This document shows, piece after piece, positions 22,991 to 32,921 of a DNA stretch of 64,000 bases. A program made the position numbers and the translations under genes. Each line of letters starts with the position of its first letter. The stretch's first letter is position 1. The notes below the pieces were generated by a model. The model saw only the letters and a program-made list of their open reading frames with translations. It searched no databases and was not told the origin of the DNA. The stretch is from Paracyclopina nana (Eukaryota; Arthropoda; Copepoda; Cyclopoida; Cyclopettidae): the NCBI GenBank assembly GCA_019096065.1, contig JAGUCH010000002.1, forward strand, positions 7,390,501-7,454,500, given 5' to 3'.

Positions 22991-23138
22991 ATTATGCCGA
23001 GACAGAGACAAGCGAATATTGGGTAAACGTTCAGACGCGCATCAAGATAATGAGTGCACCAGTTACAATCACAGTAGTGTGATTACGAAAAAAATTAATG
23101 TTGATTTTCAAGAAGTTTTTTAATAATTACGAGAGACT

Positions 23139-24241
23139 TCATTTTGATTCTCTATCAATTAAGTTGGCAAGGATAGCTTGAGCTTTGGCAGAATCATCTG
23201 CAGTGAGATCATCACATGCAGTAAGTTTCACATCTTTGAGCACATCTTGGACTTGCTGCAAGTCATATTTGATGTGGCATGGTCCATATGTCCAGTTGTC
23301 GAAGCATCCATGGTTTCTTAATCTTCGGACGCATACAATATCCAAGAGATCAAGAAAAGTAGAATAATTCATGCCGTGGCTATCAAGTAGAAGTTTCTGG
23401 CACATTTCCTTCCACTCCTGGTCGTTTATGATGAAGCAATCAGACATTTGTTGTTTAACCTTAGCTAATTCAGCCTTCAGGTTTTGCCAAATGAAGCTGA
23501 CATTGGCGGCATTTAACCAATTATGATTAATACTCAAGGTATCAGTTAGATTTTCCACTTGGTGATGCCACCCAGAAGGCACAAAAATAACTTCTCCTGG
23601 ACCCTGGATTACTTCAAAATAAGTCAGGTCACCATGGTGCCTTAGTTTCATGTCCTCATAATTGGACTTTGGAAGGGTCTCGAATATGTCATAGACATTC
23701 TTTGGCTCTGATCCTTGGTGAAAAAAAATCCATTTCTTGAGCCCGAAAACATTGGCCGACCAGGAAAACGATCCAAAAACATCTGAATGAAAAGGGGTCC
23801 ATGATCCTGCAGGACCAAGGTAGACAAACTTGTAATCATCATCCAATTGTTCCCAATACTCATTTAACCAGTCTGAACCAAAAACAAAAGGAGTCTGGTA
23901 AAATTTATCAGGGTACACTTTGGACATGTGCCAGTCCTTCAGATAGAAAAGTTCACTTGTTCGATTCTTCCAGTACTGGATAAAGTCACAGAGCTTCATA
24001 GAGCATTTTTCTTGCGAATTGAAGTAGCGTTTGGAGCATTGAGCCACTGGTACCTCTATTTCCGGATCCAGTTGAGTTTCCAAGAAGTCCATTATATTCG
24101 TGAAATCAGGAGAAACTTGTAGGTCTACATCCTTCAACAGGCAGGGGATATTTTTAAGTAAGTGGTCATTGAAAAAATCTTGATAGTCAAGAGAAGCAGC
24201 AGACTTGACTGGGAACTCACTTATGTGGGATTTCTCATTTC
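23139..24241 (-). CDS. JMJD4: JmjC-domain lysyl hydroxylase JMJD4, start exon not found
   Basis: Fe(II)/2-oxoglutarate oxygenase; the human orthologue hydroxylates a lysine of translation release factor eRF1. The exon carries the JMJD4 block KFVYLGPAGSWTPFHSDVFG, with the HxD iron ligands, and later FVPSGWHHQVENL and SINHNWLNA. N-terminal residues LDYQDFFNDHLLKNIPC align with the family, so the exon is real back to 24241, where a TTTCTAG acceptor precedes it. The frame has no ATG before the conserved region (the first is in NIMDFLE) and a stop lies just upstream of the acceptor. A start exon must therefore exist elsewhere. The acceptor is only 17 nt after the stop of the upstream C7orf25-like gene on the same strand. 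Confidence 0.93.
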
Positions 24242-24258
24242 CTAGAAACGAAACGGTA

Positions 24259-25377
24259 TTAGTTCATTTTGCTCTCAGTCAAAGCTCTCGATTCATGATG
24301 GCAAACAGCAAGTTGAATGCCTTGACTTTGAGCAGATCTGACAAAGCCAGAATTGGCACTAACTGTCAAAACTTTGAGATTGTCTCCTGTACCAAAAATC
24401 ACTTTTGATCGAGGCCTGATTTTGCCACCAGTCTTCAAGCTCATTACATAATCACTGATTTGGTCTGGAACAACCTGAATTCGTTGAAGGAGCTGATCGG
24501 CCCTTTTTCTTTCCTCAGTGCCACCTAAAGTATCTAAGATTCCTTGAAAATCTTCAATAGCAGATTTGCAGGCAACCAATTGTTTTCCTTCAAATAGGCT
24601 ATCAAGCATTGGCTTAACAGGCCGCTCCCTCTCCCAGCCTGCTTGAGCGCTAAGGACATCTTCTTTAAATTCATGGTCAGCATAGCCGTTGCAAAGAGCT
24701 GACACATAGGCAATCATGGCAGTTATGTCCAGGTTAAGTCTTGTGTGATCTATGCTAGTGCTGATGGGAGAAAAAATATTCTCCTCTTCCTCAGATTCAT
24801 CACACTCCTCTTCAAAGATATTTGATAGTATCGGACCTTGAATGTAAATTCCAAGTGCTCCCAACTTTGAGGCAGCTATTTGAGGAACTCCTGCATGGAA
24901 GACAAAGACAAGTGTTGGGAGTGGCTTAAAGTTGGCGGCAGCCAGGACATAATCCTTCGCCTGATCTGTCAGTGATCTTTGTCCATAAGCTTGATCTCCC
25001 GAAGACAACCTTTCAAGAGCTGCTGGGCTTCTAGCAATGACTTTAATCCACTTATCTGGACAGACAATGTCTATTGTAACTTTCTTGCTGCTACTTTCAC
25101 CACAATTGAAAACCTTGAGCACATCAGTAGGCTTTGAGGAGCTGTCAAGCAGAGCTTGAACGATTGCTGACAAATGCAACAGATTGCTGCATTGAAGGTG
25201 CTCAAGCTTTAATTTTGAGGGTTGCTTTCTGAACTGAGCTAAAAATTGCAATTCCTTTCGAATCTTTTTGCTCAACTTGCCAATGCCTCGAACTGACTGA
25301 AACGATTCTTCCAAATTCCTCAAGAGTTCATTACCTTCATTGATCTTGAGCTCCAATTGTCTGTGTAAGTTCTCCAT
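24259..25377 (-). CDS. UPF0415 / DUF1308 protein (C7orf25 homologue)
   Basis: A single-exon gene of 372 residues. It has a helical N-terminus (MENLHRQLELKINEGNELLR) and the conserved C-terminal end CHHESRALTESKMN, which matches the end of animal C7orf25/DUF1308 proteins. An acidic run (EEECDESEEEEN) lies near the middle. Molecular function of the family is not settled. Its stop is 17 nt upstream of the JMJD4 splice acceptor, so the pair may share a promoter or a primary transcript. It is divergent from SMYD4. Confidence 0.85.
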   Translation of the reverse strand: MENLHRQLELKINEGNELLRNLEESFQSVRGIGKLSKKIRKELQFLAQFRKQPSKLKLEHLQCSNLLHLSAIVQALLDSSSKPTDVLKVFNCGESSSKKVTIDIVCPDKWIKVIARSPAALERLSSGDQAYGQRSLTDQAKDYVLAAANFKPLPTLVFVFHAGVPQIAASKLGALGIYIQGPILSNIFEEECDESEEEENIFSPISTSIDHTRLNLDITAMIAYVSALCNGYADHEFKEDVLSAQAGWERERPVKPMLDSLFEGKQLVACKSAIEDFQGILDTLGGTEERKRADQLLQRIQVVPDQISDYVMSLKTGGKIRPRSKVIFGTGDNLKVLTVSANSGFVRSAQSQGIQLAVCHHESRALTESKMN

Positions 25378-25941
25378 GATGCAATTTCTAGTAATCTCAT
25401 TTCACAACAAACATGATGACAGCCTGCTGACAAATCAGAAAGGCCCAGCTCAAGATTACAAGTCGGTTCTAAAGCACTAATTTGAGTGTAAGTATTAGAA
25501 ACATTTGTGGAATATGTTCATCGTTCTATTCTTAATTATTAGTTCGATGAATGTTACTTTGAGTAAAGTTGGCCCACAAGAAAATTCATACCATAATAAG
25601 TGAGCCTTTGCCTTAAAAAGTGTATATTTCCCTCTTGACCTCGCCTTTTCAGCAACCGTGCAGCACTGGAGCACAGCACGGCGGCAGTAGTAGACTAGTA
25701 GTTCAGCACAGCAGCCTTAGCAGAAAAGAACTCCAGCAGTCAAGTGACCACCAACTACTACGGTGATCAGGAGGCTGCATTTTTGTCTTGAGTGAGCGTG
25801 AAATTAAAGCTGCATTGCTTCTATAATTTTGATTTCCTGTTTGACCCAACTCTCGTCAAAGCGAGGGATGTAAACAAAGGCACGACAGCAATGTTTTGTT
25901 GTTGGACAATCGCCAGCAAATTCTCCTAAAAATAAGCCAAG
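25378..25941. other. Divergent promoter region between the C7orf25 homologue and SMYD4
   Basis: A 560-bp spacer holding the 5' ends of two divergent genes. A CAGC-rich patch (about 25660-25740, several AGCAC/CAGCAG words) is the only compositional feature. No coding exon could be supported, though a JMJD4 start exon might lie here. Confidence 0.4.
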
Positions 25942-28452
25942 ATGAAGTCCAACATCATGTTGGACAATAGCTCCCTTGTAAGTGGTGGCGCAGCTATGGC
26001 TTCCACGGGTTCCAACACCAACTTTGAGTCCTATTATCACAACATCTGTGCTAGTCTGCAAAGCAAGGGCGAAGTTCACGCAGTTAGTAAGGTGTTTGCG
26101 CAGCTTCCAAATGATGAAGAGAGGGTGAAGTTTGTTCTCGAACACCGCCTGCTCACTTCGTCTATGACTTTTCAGTGGTGGAAAGACTATAACTTTATGC
26201 AAAAGGACCGCCCAGAATCTCAGAGACTGAGAAACTTGGGCAACCAAGTTTACCAAAAAAATAAGCTCCAAGAAGCCTTGGACTATTACAATCAGGTTTG
26301 CCGTTTAAAAGTCGTTATAAATGCGAGAGGTTTTCTTATTTAAATTTTGCAGAGTATCTGTTTGGCTCCACATCCTCCTCCTCCCAATGCATACTTGATG
26401 CACCCCATTGAGCCTCATGAAGAGGGTTCAACTCACGAAGAATTGGCATTGGGCTATGCTAACCGATCGGCGGTGCTATTTCAGCTTAAAGAGTATGAGC
26501 TCTGCATCAGGGATATAACGCGTGCTTTCGACAATAGCTACCCGAACAACTTGATGTACAAGCTATTCGAGAGAAAGGCCCGATGCCTAAAGGCGCTAAA
26601 AGAGTATCCTAGAGCCTTGGAGAGCATGAAAAGTGCAGAGATGTGGATGAAGTACTCCACACTTTCTGAGACTAAGTCCTCCAATTTCAAGAAAGAAATT
26701 ACGAAACAGGTCGAGTTTTTGGAGGAAAAAGTGGCAGCTATGAGCATCAGCGATTACTCTTTCAAACGAGACCATAGAAAGGCCATGAGTGGACCTGTTA
26801 AGGTCCTTGCCACTCCAGATGTCAAGGGTGGCGTGAACAAAGAAGTGCCATGCGTTAGAGATGATGTCAGACTAGCTTATTCGGAAGAAAAAGGGAGATA
26901 CTTGGTTGCCACTCAAGACATTCCTCCTGGTAAAGCATTTTTTTTCCCAGTTTTGATTCTTATTGGTTTTGTTGCATTTAGTGGGCACAAAGTATGATGA
27001 CAACATCTCATTTTTAGGTGAACTGCTGATATCTGAAGTTCCCTATTCGTCTATCTTGTTACCGGAATACTATAGTACGCATTGTCAGTCTTGTTACCAA
27101 CGAGTTCTTGCACCAATACCATGCTGGTGCTGTGCCAGGGTAAGTGACTTATCGTGATCGACTTTAAGAGGGCCTATAGTTGATTAAAACACACAGGTTC
27201 GCTTTTGCTCCGATGACTGTCGAATGGAGTCCTGGGACCGGTTCCATAAGGTTGAATGCCAGCAACTGGATCTGATTATGGACCCCACGGTTGGGAAGAT
27301 GGGCATGCTAGCCATGCGGATATTGACATCATCTGGCAAAATTTACCTTGAATATGTGATTGCAAAGGTGCGCGAGGAGATGGATGCGCGTAAAGATCTT
27401 CCCGAGGCTGCCAGACTTGTCGGTTTCAATGAGGATGGTGTCTACGATGCAGCCGATTACCGAACCATTTATACCCTGGTGACTAATTCAAAGCAACGCG
27501 GGGTTGGTGATTTGTTCAAGAGGGCTCTGATGGCCGCGTACTTGCTCAAGATTCTAGAGATGACTCCGTTCTTTTACAATGGTGGCTCAGACCCTCACAA
27601 CGTTAAACTGATCGACAAAGTGGTTATGGGGGCTGTGTTGCTCAAGCACTTGCAGAACCTGCCTTGCAATGCTCACGAGGTCACTGAGTTAGAACTAGGC
27701 ATTACCTCGGGGTCAGGGTCTAGAGACTCTACCGTCCATGAGATTGGTGCTGCAGCGTTTGCAACTCTTAGCTTGATCAATCATTCCTGTGATCCAAATG
27801 TTGTTCGACATTACTACTCGTAAGGCTTTTTTGAAAGCCGTTAAATTTGTGAATCATTTAAATGTTTGTGCTTCGCTTACAGGGCGAATGCTGTGGTCAG
27901 GACAATAAGAACCATAAAGAAGGACGAAGAAATTCTGGACAACTATGGCTATCATTATGCCGTCATGCCGAGAGAGGAACGTCAGCGAAAACTGTAAGAA
28001 CACGAAATTTTAAAAGCCAGAGAGTTTTCATCGCATTATTACATTCCAGGCATAATCAATATTTCTTCAAATGTGATTGCTTCGCATGCTCAAAAAATTG
28101 GCCCCTGTACCCAAGCTTACCGACGTCTGTTGTTCCGTTGGCAACTTCTACTGTGGAACAAAGGGTGGTCATGAATGAATTCCACAAGATGACGAAAACT
28201 TATAAAAAAGCCTTCGAAAGTGTGCTGCAAGGACATTACGATGAGGCCATTCCCGTGCTTAAAGAGTATTTGTCCTACCTTGATAGCAATGTGAAGCGTC
28301 CTATCAGGGACTATAATGATTGCCAAGAAGCTCTGAAGCAGTGCTGGAGTGCTCTGGCCAATACCTTCTCTAAATCATCAAGCACCTCTTTAACACCCTC
28401 CATGAACAGTTCTAGAAACGACTCCTCAAAAGAGAATAATAGTGCATCCTAG
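25942..28452 (+). CDS. SMYD4: SET and MYND domain protein, SMYD4 type
   Basis: Putative lysine methyltransferase with TPR-like N-terminal helices. Exons: 25942-26295, 26353-26929, 27018-27139, 27197-27819, 27883-27993 and 28050-28452, giving about 729 residues. The N-terminal part contains TPR-like repeats (NLGNQVYQKNKLQEALDYYN, YANRSAVLFQLKEYELCIRD). The MYND zinc finger is CQSCYQ...CWCCARVRFCSDDCR and on. The SET core NHSCDPN and the DNYGYHYAVMPREERQ segment follow, then the post-SET cysteines CDCFAC. A Ser-rich tail closes it. The introns are 57-88 bp and phases join cleanly. The length is close to human SMYD4. Confidence 0.93.
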
Positions 28453-28613
28453 ATTTTATAAATCGTGTACTCAACAATTCTAGCAATTAACGCTCATTAG
28501 TCTCAACCCCATTACAGCTATACTATTTTAATGTTTAATAAAAATAAAGAGAGATCTAAAAGCTGTCTCATTTGCCTTTATTTAGAATTCTCAGGGTTAG
28601 TATGAATACAAAT

Positions 28614-29149
28614 TTAGCATGTTCTTGTGGGCAACTTCTCAATTTCACTGGAACATTCTTCGAAGAGTTCTTTGTAGTCTTCGTGTTCTTTGACCAAGAC
28701 CATCAGTGACCCACGTTTCACGCCCATGGCTTGTCCCAACAGAGATCTGGATGGAGTGAAGACATAAGGGAGGCCCTTTTCCTCACAAACCGCAGGTAAA
28801 TGGCACATAACCTCAACGGGTGTGACATCTCCAGCAAAGACCACTAAACCTTTCTCTCCCTTCCTGATTCTGGACTGAACATCTTTTAGTCCATTTCGAA
28901 CATAGGTCTTATGTTTCATTCCTTTCTTAATGCATTTGTACAGCTGCAACAAAACAAAATGAAGACGGCAAGAGCAAGAGGCAGTTAAAGCAAGCTTCCT
29001 ACCTTTTTGGCCAATTTCTTTGATGCCATTGGTTCGGCTATGACGCTCACGTACTTGAGCCTTTCTTCGTAGCTGATTTCATCGGAGTCGCCATTAATTT
29101 GGCTCTCGTTCAAGCTCTTATCCTTTTTCTCTTTCTTTTCCTTTCCCAT
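28614..29149 (-). CDS. NHP2: H/ACA ribonucleoprotein subunit NHP2
   Basis: L7Ae-family RNA-binding protein of H/ACA snoRNPs, needed for pseudouridylation of rRNA and for telomerase RNA in some animals. Exons on the minus strand: 29149-29003 and 28943-28614, 158 residues. The Lys/Glu-rich start ([17 protein letters not shown]) is typical. The L7Ae core [20 protein letters not shown] and the loop [20 protein letters not shown] are intact. It converges with SMYD4; the two stops are 161 bp apart, with AATAAA signals between them for the plus strand. Confidence 0.96.
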
Positions 29150-29470
29150 AATTTCGCTTCAGTGGTTGCTAGATTCAACGATTGTTAATGAAAATGCAAT
29201 GTGATTTTGTTTTTGTTTTGAACTTGAGTGATCGTAGATCGTGTGAAACTCAAGCTAATGAAAGGGAAGGAAATGGAACCAAATTTTACAGAACTTGGTA
29301 TGAGTTACTTTCCAAAAATTGTAGAACAATTTTTTAAGTCTCAATAGCTGCCTCAAGAAAGTTTTTTTCGTGCAATCAATGACAGCCCCTTCCTAAAGCG
29401 AAATATTTTGGCCTTATTTATGTCAGTTTGTTTCTGTAGTTTGTTGTTTTTTACCACAACAGCTAACAAC

Positions 29471-29495
29471 TTCCTTTTCCTACTGTATATTTCAG
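29471..29495 (+). promoter_or_regulatory. 5'TOP start and non-coding first exon of RPL21
   Basis: The sequence ACTTCCTTTTCCTACTGT is a pyrimidine tract like the 5'TOP starts of ribosomal-protein mRNAs. It leads after about 20 nt to a donor (TTTCAG|GTAAGC). A matching acceptor TGTTTCAG at 29701-29708 sits 13 nt before the RPL21 ATG. The transcription start is inferred, not shown. Confidence 0.6.
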
Positions 29496-29721
29496 GTAAG
29501 CAGCACAAATTTCGTTTTTTCGAACTTTTTCATCGCTTATCCGATGAATTTTACACTCCATGGCTTTTTGAAAAGAATAGCTTTTTCCCTTTGATGCTCG
29601 AATGTAATGTTTTAGTTAAATATGACGTCATTCCATCTTCTGCAGATTTTGCCTGAGTGTCAAAAACCAACCTGCAATTTTATGTTAACGTGTCTATTGA
29701 TGTTTCAGTTAGAGCCTCAAG

Positions 29722-30265
29722 ATGACGAATCCTAAGGGTTACCGTCGCGGAACTCGCGACATGTTCTCTCGCGCCTACAAAAAGAAGGGTGTGGAGCACT
29801 TGTCCACTTACTTGAAAACCTACAAGATTGGAGACATCATTGACATCAAGGTAAGATTGGATATAAGGGAAGTTTATAGCCTTGCGTCAACCCTGTATTC
29901 TCTTTCAGGGCAACGGTGCTTTCCAAAAGGGAATGCCCCACAAGTCCTACCATGGCAAGACCGGCCGTGTGTTCAATGTGTCCAAGCACGCCGTTGGCAT
30001 CATTGTCAACAAGAGGGTGAAGGGACGCATTTTGCCCAAGCGTATCTCCGTCAGGGTTGAGCACATCAAGCACAGCACTTGCCGTATGGACTTTTTGAAC
30101 CGCGTCAAGGCTAACGAGCTGTTGAAGAAGGAGGCTAAGCAACAGGGTAAGGAGGCCCCTCACTGCAAGAGAGCCGCCAAGGAGCCCCTCAGTGCTCATG
30201 TTGTCAGCACTGCCAACAACGAGCCACAATTCTTGGCGCCAATTCCTTACGAATTCGTCGCATAA
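29722..30265 (+). CDS. RPL21: Large-subunit ribosomal protein eL21
   Basis: Structural protein of the 60S subunit. Two coding exons, 29722-29850 and 29909-30265, give 161 residues, the usual length. The start [17 protein letters not shown], the [20 protein letters not shown] core and the terminal [15 protein letters not shown] are diagnostic. A non-coding 5' exon with a TOP-like tract precedes it. A polyadenylation signal AATAAA follows at about 30279. The gene converges with WDR54 and their stops are only 40 bp apart. Confidence 0.98.
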
Positions 30266-30305
30266 GTCTCTTAAAGAATAAAATCAATAACACCAATCCT
30301 TTATT

Positions 30306-31420
30306 TCACATTTCGAACACTTGGATTTTGTTGGAGTCGTAGGATGTCACAGCAAAAGATCCTCCTTTGTTGTCCAAGAATTTGACCCCGTTCATGAGAC
30401 AATTGTCGACAGCCTGGGAGTACCGGTGACTAATTATGTGCCCTTTTTGAGACATTTGCCAGACCTGGAACACCCAACTCTCCATTATTAGAAATAGGGA
30501 GGCGAGCTGTAACTAAGCCAAATTACCCTTATGAAGCCGTCTTCTGATGAGGTGATAAGTAGACCTGAGACGCTAGCCAAGTCCATGCCGGTTATCCATC
30601 CCGCATGAGCAGTGACTTCGGCTACAATGGCTCCAACTGGTATTGAATATATTCGAATATGTCCTGACCCATAGCCCACGATTATCACCCCTCGCGCTAC
30701 TTTGTTCCAAACACTCAACGCGGTGACCGGGAAGTCCCCATATGGCTCAATTACTTTCAACAGTTTAAGACCATCATTGACCAACTGCCAAACGTTGACA
30801 AAGCCACATTCATCTCCCGAAACCAGAATCTCCTTGGACTCGTCACCATCTTGGATGTTGGAGGAAGCTAAATCAGATATGGGGTTGACGTGACACCTCT
30901 GACTGTCCACAACTGAGCACATGAAAGCCTTGTCGTCAGCAATGACTTTGAAAAGGATAATCGTCCCAGTGTGGATGCCGACAGCTATCAAATTAGGCCC
31001 CAAAGCTGCCACACCTCTGGCTATTGCTCCCGTTACTTGCCTGTCGTCCACACCAATGCCATTTTCAGAAAAGCCGAATTGGAAAATGAGTGTAGAGCCA
31101 TCCCAATCGTACAATCTTATGCCAAACTGGCTGCCTAGCACAAGAACAGTGCAATGTTCGAGTGGACACCATTTGGCCACTGTCAGCGACACTACGGAAC
31201 TTTGCTCTGCAGCTTCCGGACCTTCATCTTCATGGGTCCACTTGAAATCAATGTTGACTGCAGAGGGTATGTTGTTGGGGCAGAAAGCTGTGAAATGGTT
31301 TCGCCTCACAGTACCCAAATATATTTCCTGCCAGTCTGAATCAAAGCTGACCACTTGCAGATTTTTGGTCAGCATTCCAGCAGAGTTGGACATGGCTAAC
31401 ACTGGTCCTTTCTTGTACAT
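30306..31420 (-). CDS. WDR54: WD-repeat protein WDR54
   Basis: A beta-propeller protein of about 350 residues. Exons on the minus strand are 31420-30527 and 30464-30306. WD-like blades are seen as GIRLYDWDG, ARGVAALGPNLIAVGIHTG, GFVNVWQLV, GYGSGHIRIYSIPVG and SEDGFIRVWQM (the last across the splice). The ending GGSFAVTSYDSNKIQVFEM matches the end of animal WDR54. Its cellular role is poorly defined. An AATAAA follows directly after the stop on the minus strand, so its mRNA end and that of RPL21 nearly overlap. Confidence 0.88.
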
Positions 31421-31596
31421 TTTGTGTTTTCAGAGCTGTAGAAAGCCAATTTTCTAGCCATTGAAAGCAATACCTGGGTTCTTATATGGCTATATGGTGT
31501 TAATGCTAATGATCAAAATCCCGTGTTCTGAAGTTCAGTGTACTTTTTCTTAACTTTTTATGGAATAACAAGTGGACAAGCTAATGCACTCGGGGG

Positions 31597-32345
31597 TAGT
31601 GATGGAACGAGCCGGAAATTTTCAGCTTGATCAAGCTTCAAGCTTTTTGAAAAGTGTTCGAGCGATCCCAAGCTTTTGAAAATTATTATAAAGCTTTTTC
31701 AAGCTCAAAATTTCACATTTCAAGCTATTTTCAAGCTTTTCACTTTTTTAGAATTTTAACATAAAAAATGGCAATTAGTCACCAGATTTGGCAAAATTAC
31801 CCAAAAAGCGCAAATAATGACAGATATAGCTTTAACCAGAGACTTATATAACAAGAGAAGTGCTACTGGGCGAGGCTTAAGGGGGTGCGTTTGCAGATCT
31901 GCTGCACGCTCCAAAAGAGACTACAATGGAATTTTGGTCGCGGCTACCTGAATTTGGGCCGGGGCAGACTTTTGGTTGCTAATAACTCCTAAATGAGTCC
32001 ACTTAGCCAAAATAGTCCTATTTTACGAGGTGCTCAATTTTGCTAGGGCTATCTTTTGTCTTTTATAAATATTTTCACAACTATTAGGAATTAAAAGTTG
32101 TAAAACAGAGGTGCCAGTTGGCGTTTTCCTTTCTGGATCATTGCAGCCCCCTGACTATTTTATTAGAACAGCTGACCCAAATGTTTTCAAAATCTCTAGT
32201 AGCACTTGGCGCGCGCTCGCGTGCAGTGAGAATGCAAGAAGTAGCACTTCTCTTTCTATATAAGTCTCTGGCTTTAACTTAGATTTAAGTTCTCCCCCAA
32301 GCATTAGTTAATTTTAAAATCAGTCCTTTTTGTTTAGATAAAAAC
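31597..32345. mobile_element. hAT-type MITE, AAGCTTGA family, copy 2 (inverted, truncated, with nested insert)
   Basis: It begins TAGTGATGGAACGAGCCGG and follows the reverse complement of the copy at 20632-21139 closely. Homology stops at about 32345, so the second terminal repeat and about 170 bp are missing. It is interrupted by a different MITE at 31837-32270. Without the insert the homologous part is about 310 bp. Confidence 0.85.
31837..32270. mobile_element. hAT-type MITE nested inside the older MITE
   Basis: A 434-bp element with 31-bp terminal inverted repeats (CAGAGACTTATATA... and reverse complement, about two mismatches). It is flanked by the 8-bp duplication GCTTTAAC at 31829-31836 and 32271-32278. 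Copy 1 of the host MITE has this word once at the matching place, proving the insertion and its exact borders. No transposase is encoded. Confidence 0.93.
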
Positions 32346-32599
32346 AGAAAATGGAGAAAATTATTGTATTTCCTGGCAAATCACATCAGCTGCAGCATCA
32401 CTGATCCAAGTTTATCGAAAAAAGCCCATGGCTTTTTTGTCCCAATTCTGTCTCTTTTTGCTTCAATAGTAGCAAAAGCCAGGCAGAATTCATGTTGTTG
32501 ATCAGCTGTTGTTGCCTTCTCAGTTTTGATTCTTTTGTTTCACAAGGATATGTCACAAGACTGCTGAAATTGTAGTAGAGTGCAATAAACTGCTTCAAA

Positions 32600-32911
32600 A
32601 TGGGCAATTGGCAACTTGAAGTGTTCAAATTCAGCCTGTACGTCTTTGCTCCTGTAATGGCCTTTTATGTTTACCACAAGGTAACTTTCATGTCAAATAC
32701 ACATTGTGCATTTCTTTTCATTGATTTTACTCTTTTCAAGGTGGATTTCTTTAAAGATGATCTTGTCAAATTTGAAAGGAAAGTTAACACACCCTTGCTG
32801 ATAGCCAATGAGAAGCAGTTCAAGGAAGATCTTGAATTGCTCAAGAAACTCAGAGAGTTAAGCCAGAAAAAGAAGTTTGCAGAGCAAATTCATCAAGAAG
32901 AGTCCAAATAA
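32600..32911 (+). CDS. PET100: PET100-like cytochrome c oxidase assembly factor
   Basis: A small inner-mitochondrial-membrane protein required for complex IV assembly. Exons 32600-32680 and 32741-32911 give 83 residues. The N-terminus MGNWQLEVFKFSLYVFAPVM is a short lead followed by one membrane helix, as in the family (MGVKLEIFRM... in human). A charged helical tail follows (VDFFKDDLVKFERKV). The stop is only 10 nt before the ATG of the following leucine-rich-repeat gene. Confidence 0.85.
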   Translation: MGNWQLEVFKFSLYVFAPVMAFYVYHKVTFMSNTHCAFLFIDFTLFKVDFFKDDLVKFERKVNTPLLIANEKQFKEDLELLKKLRELSQKKKFAEQIHQEESK

Positions 32912-32921
32912 CCAATTGATC

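Noticed and set aside
29496-29708. snoRNA in the first RPL21 intron
   Set aside because: Ribosomal-protein introns often host snoRNAs, but I found no convincing pair of C (RTGATGA) and D (CTGA) boxes or an H/ACA layout.
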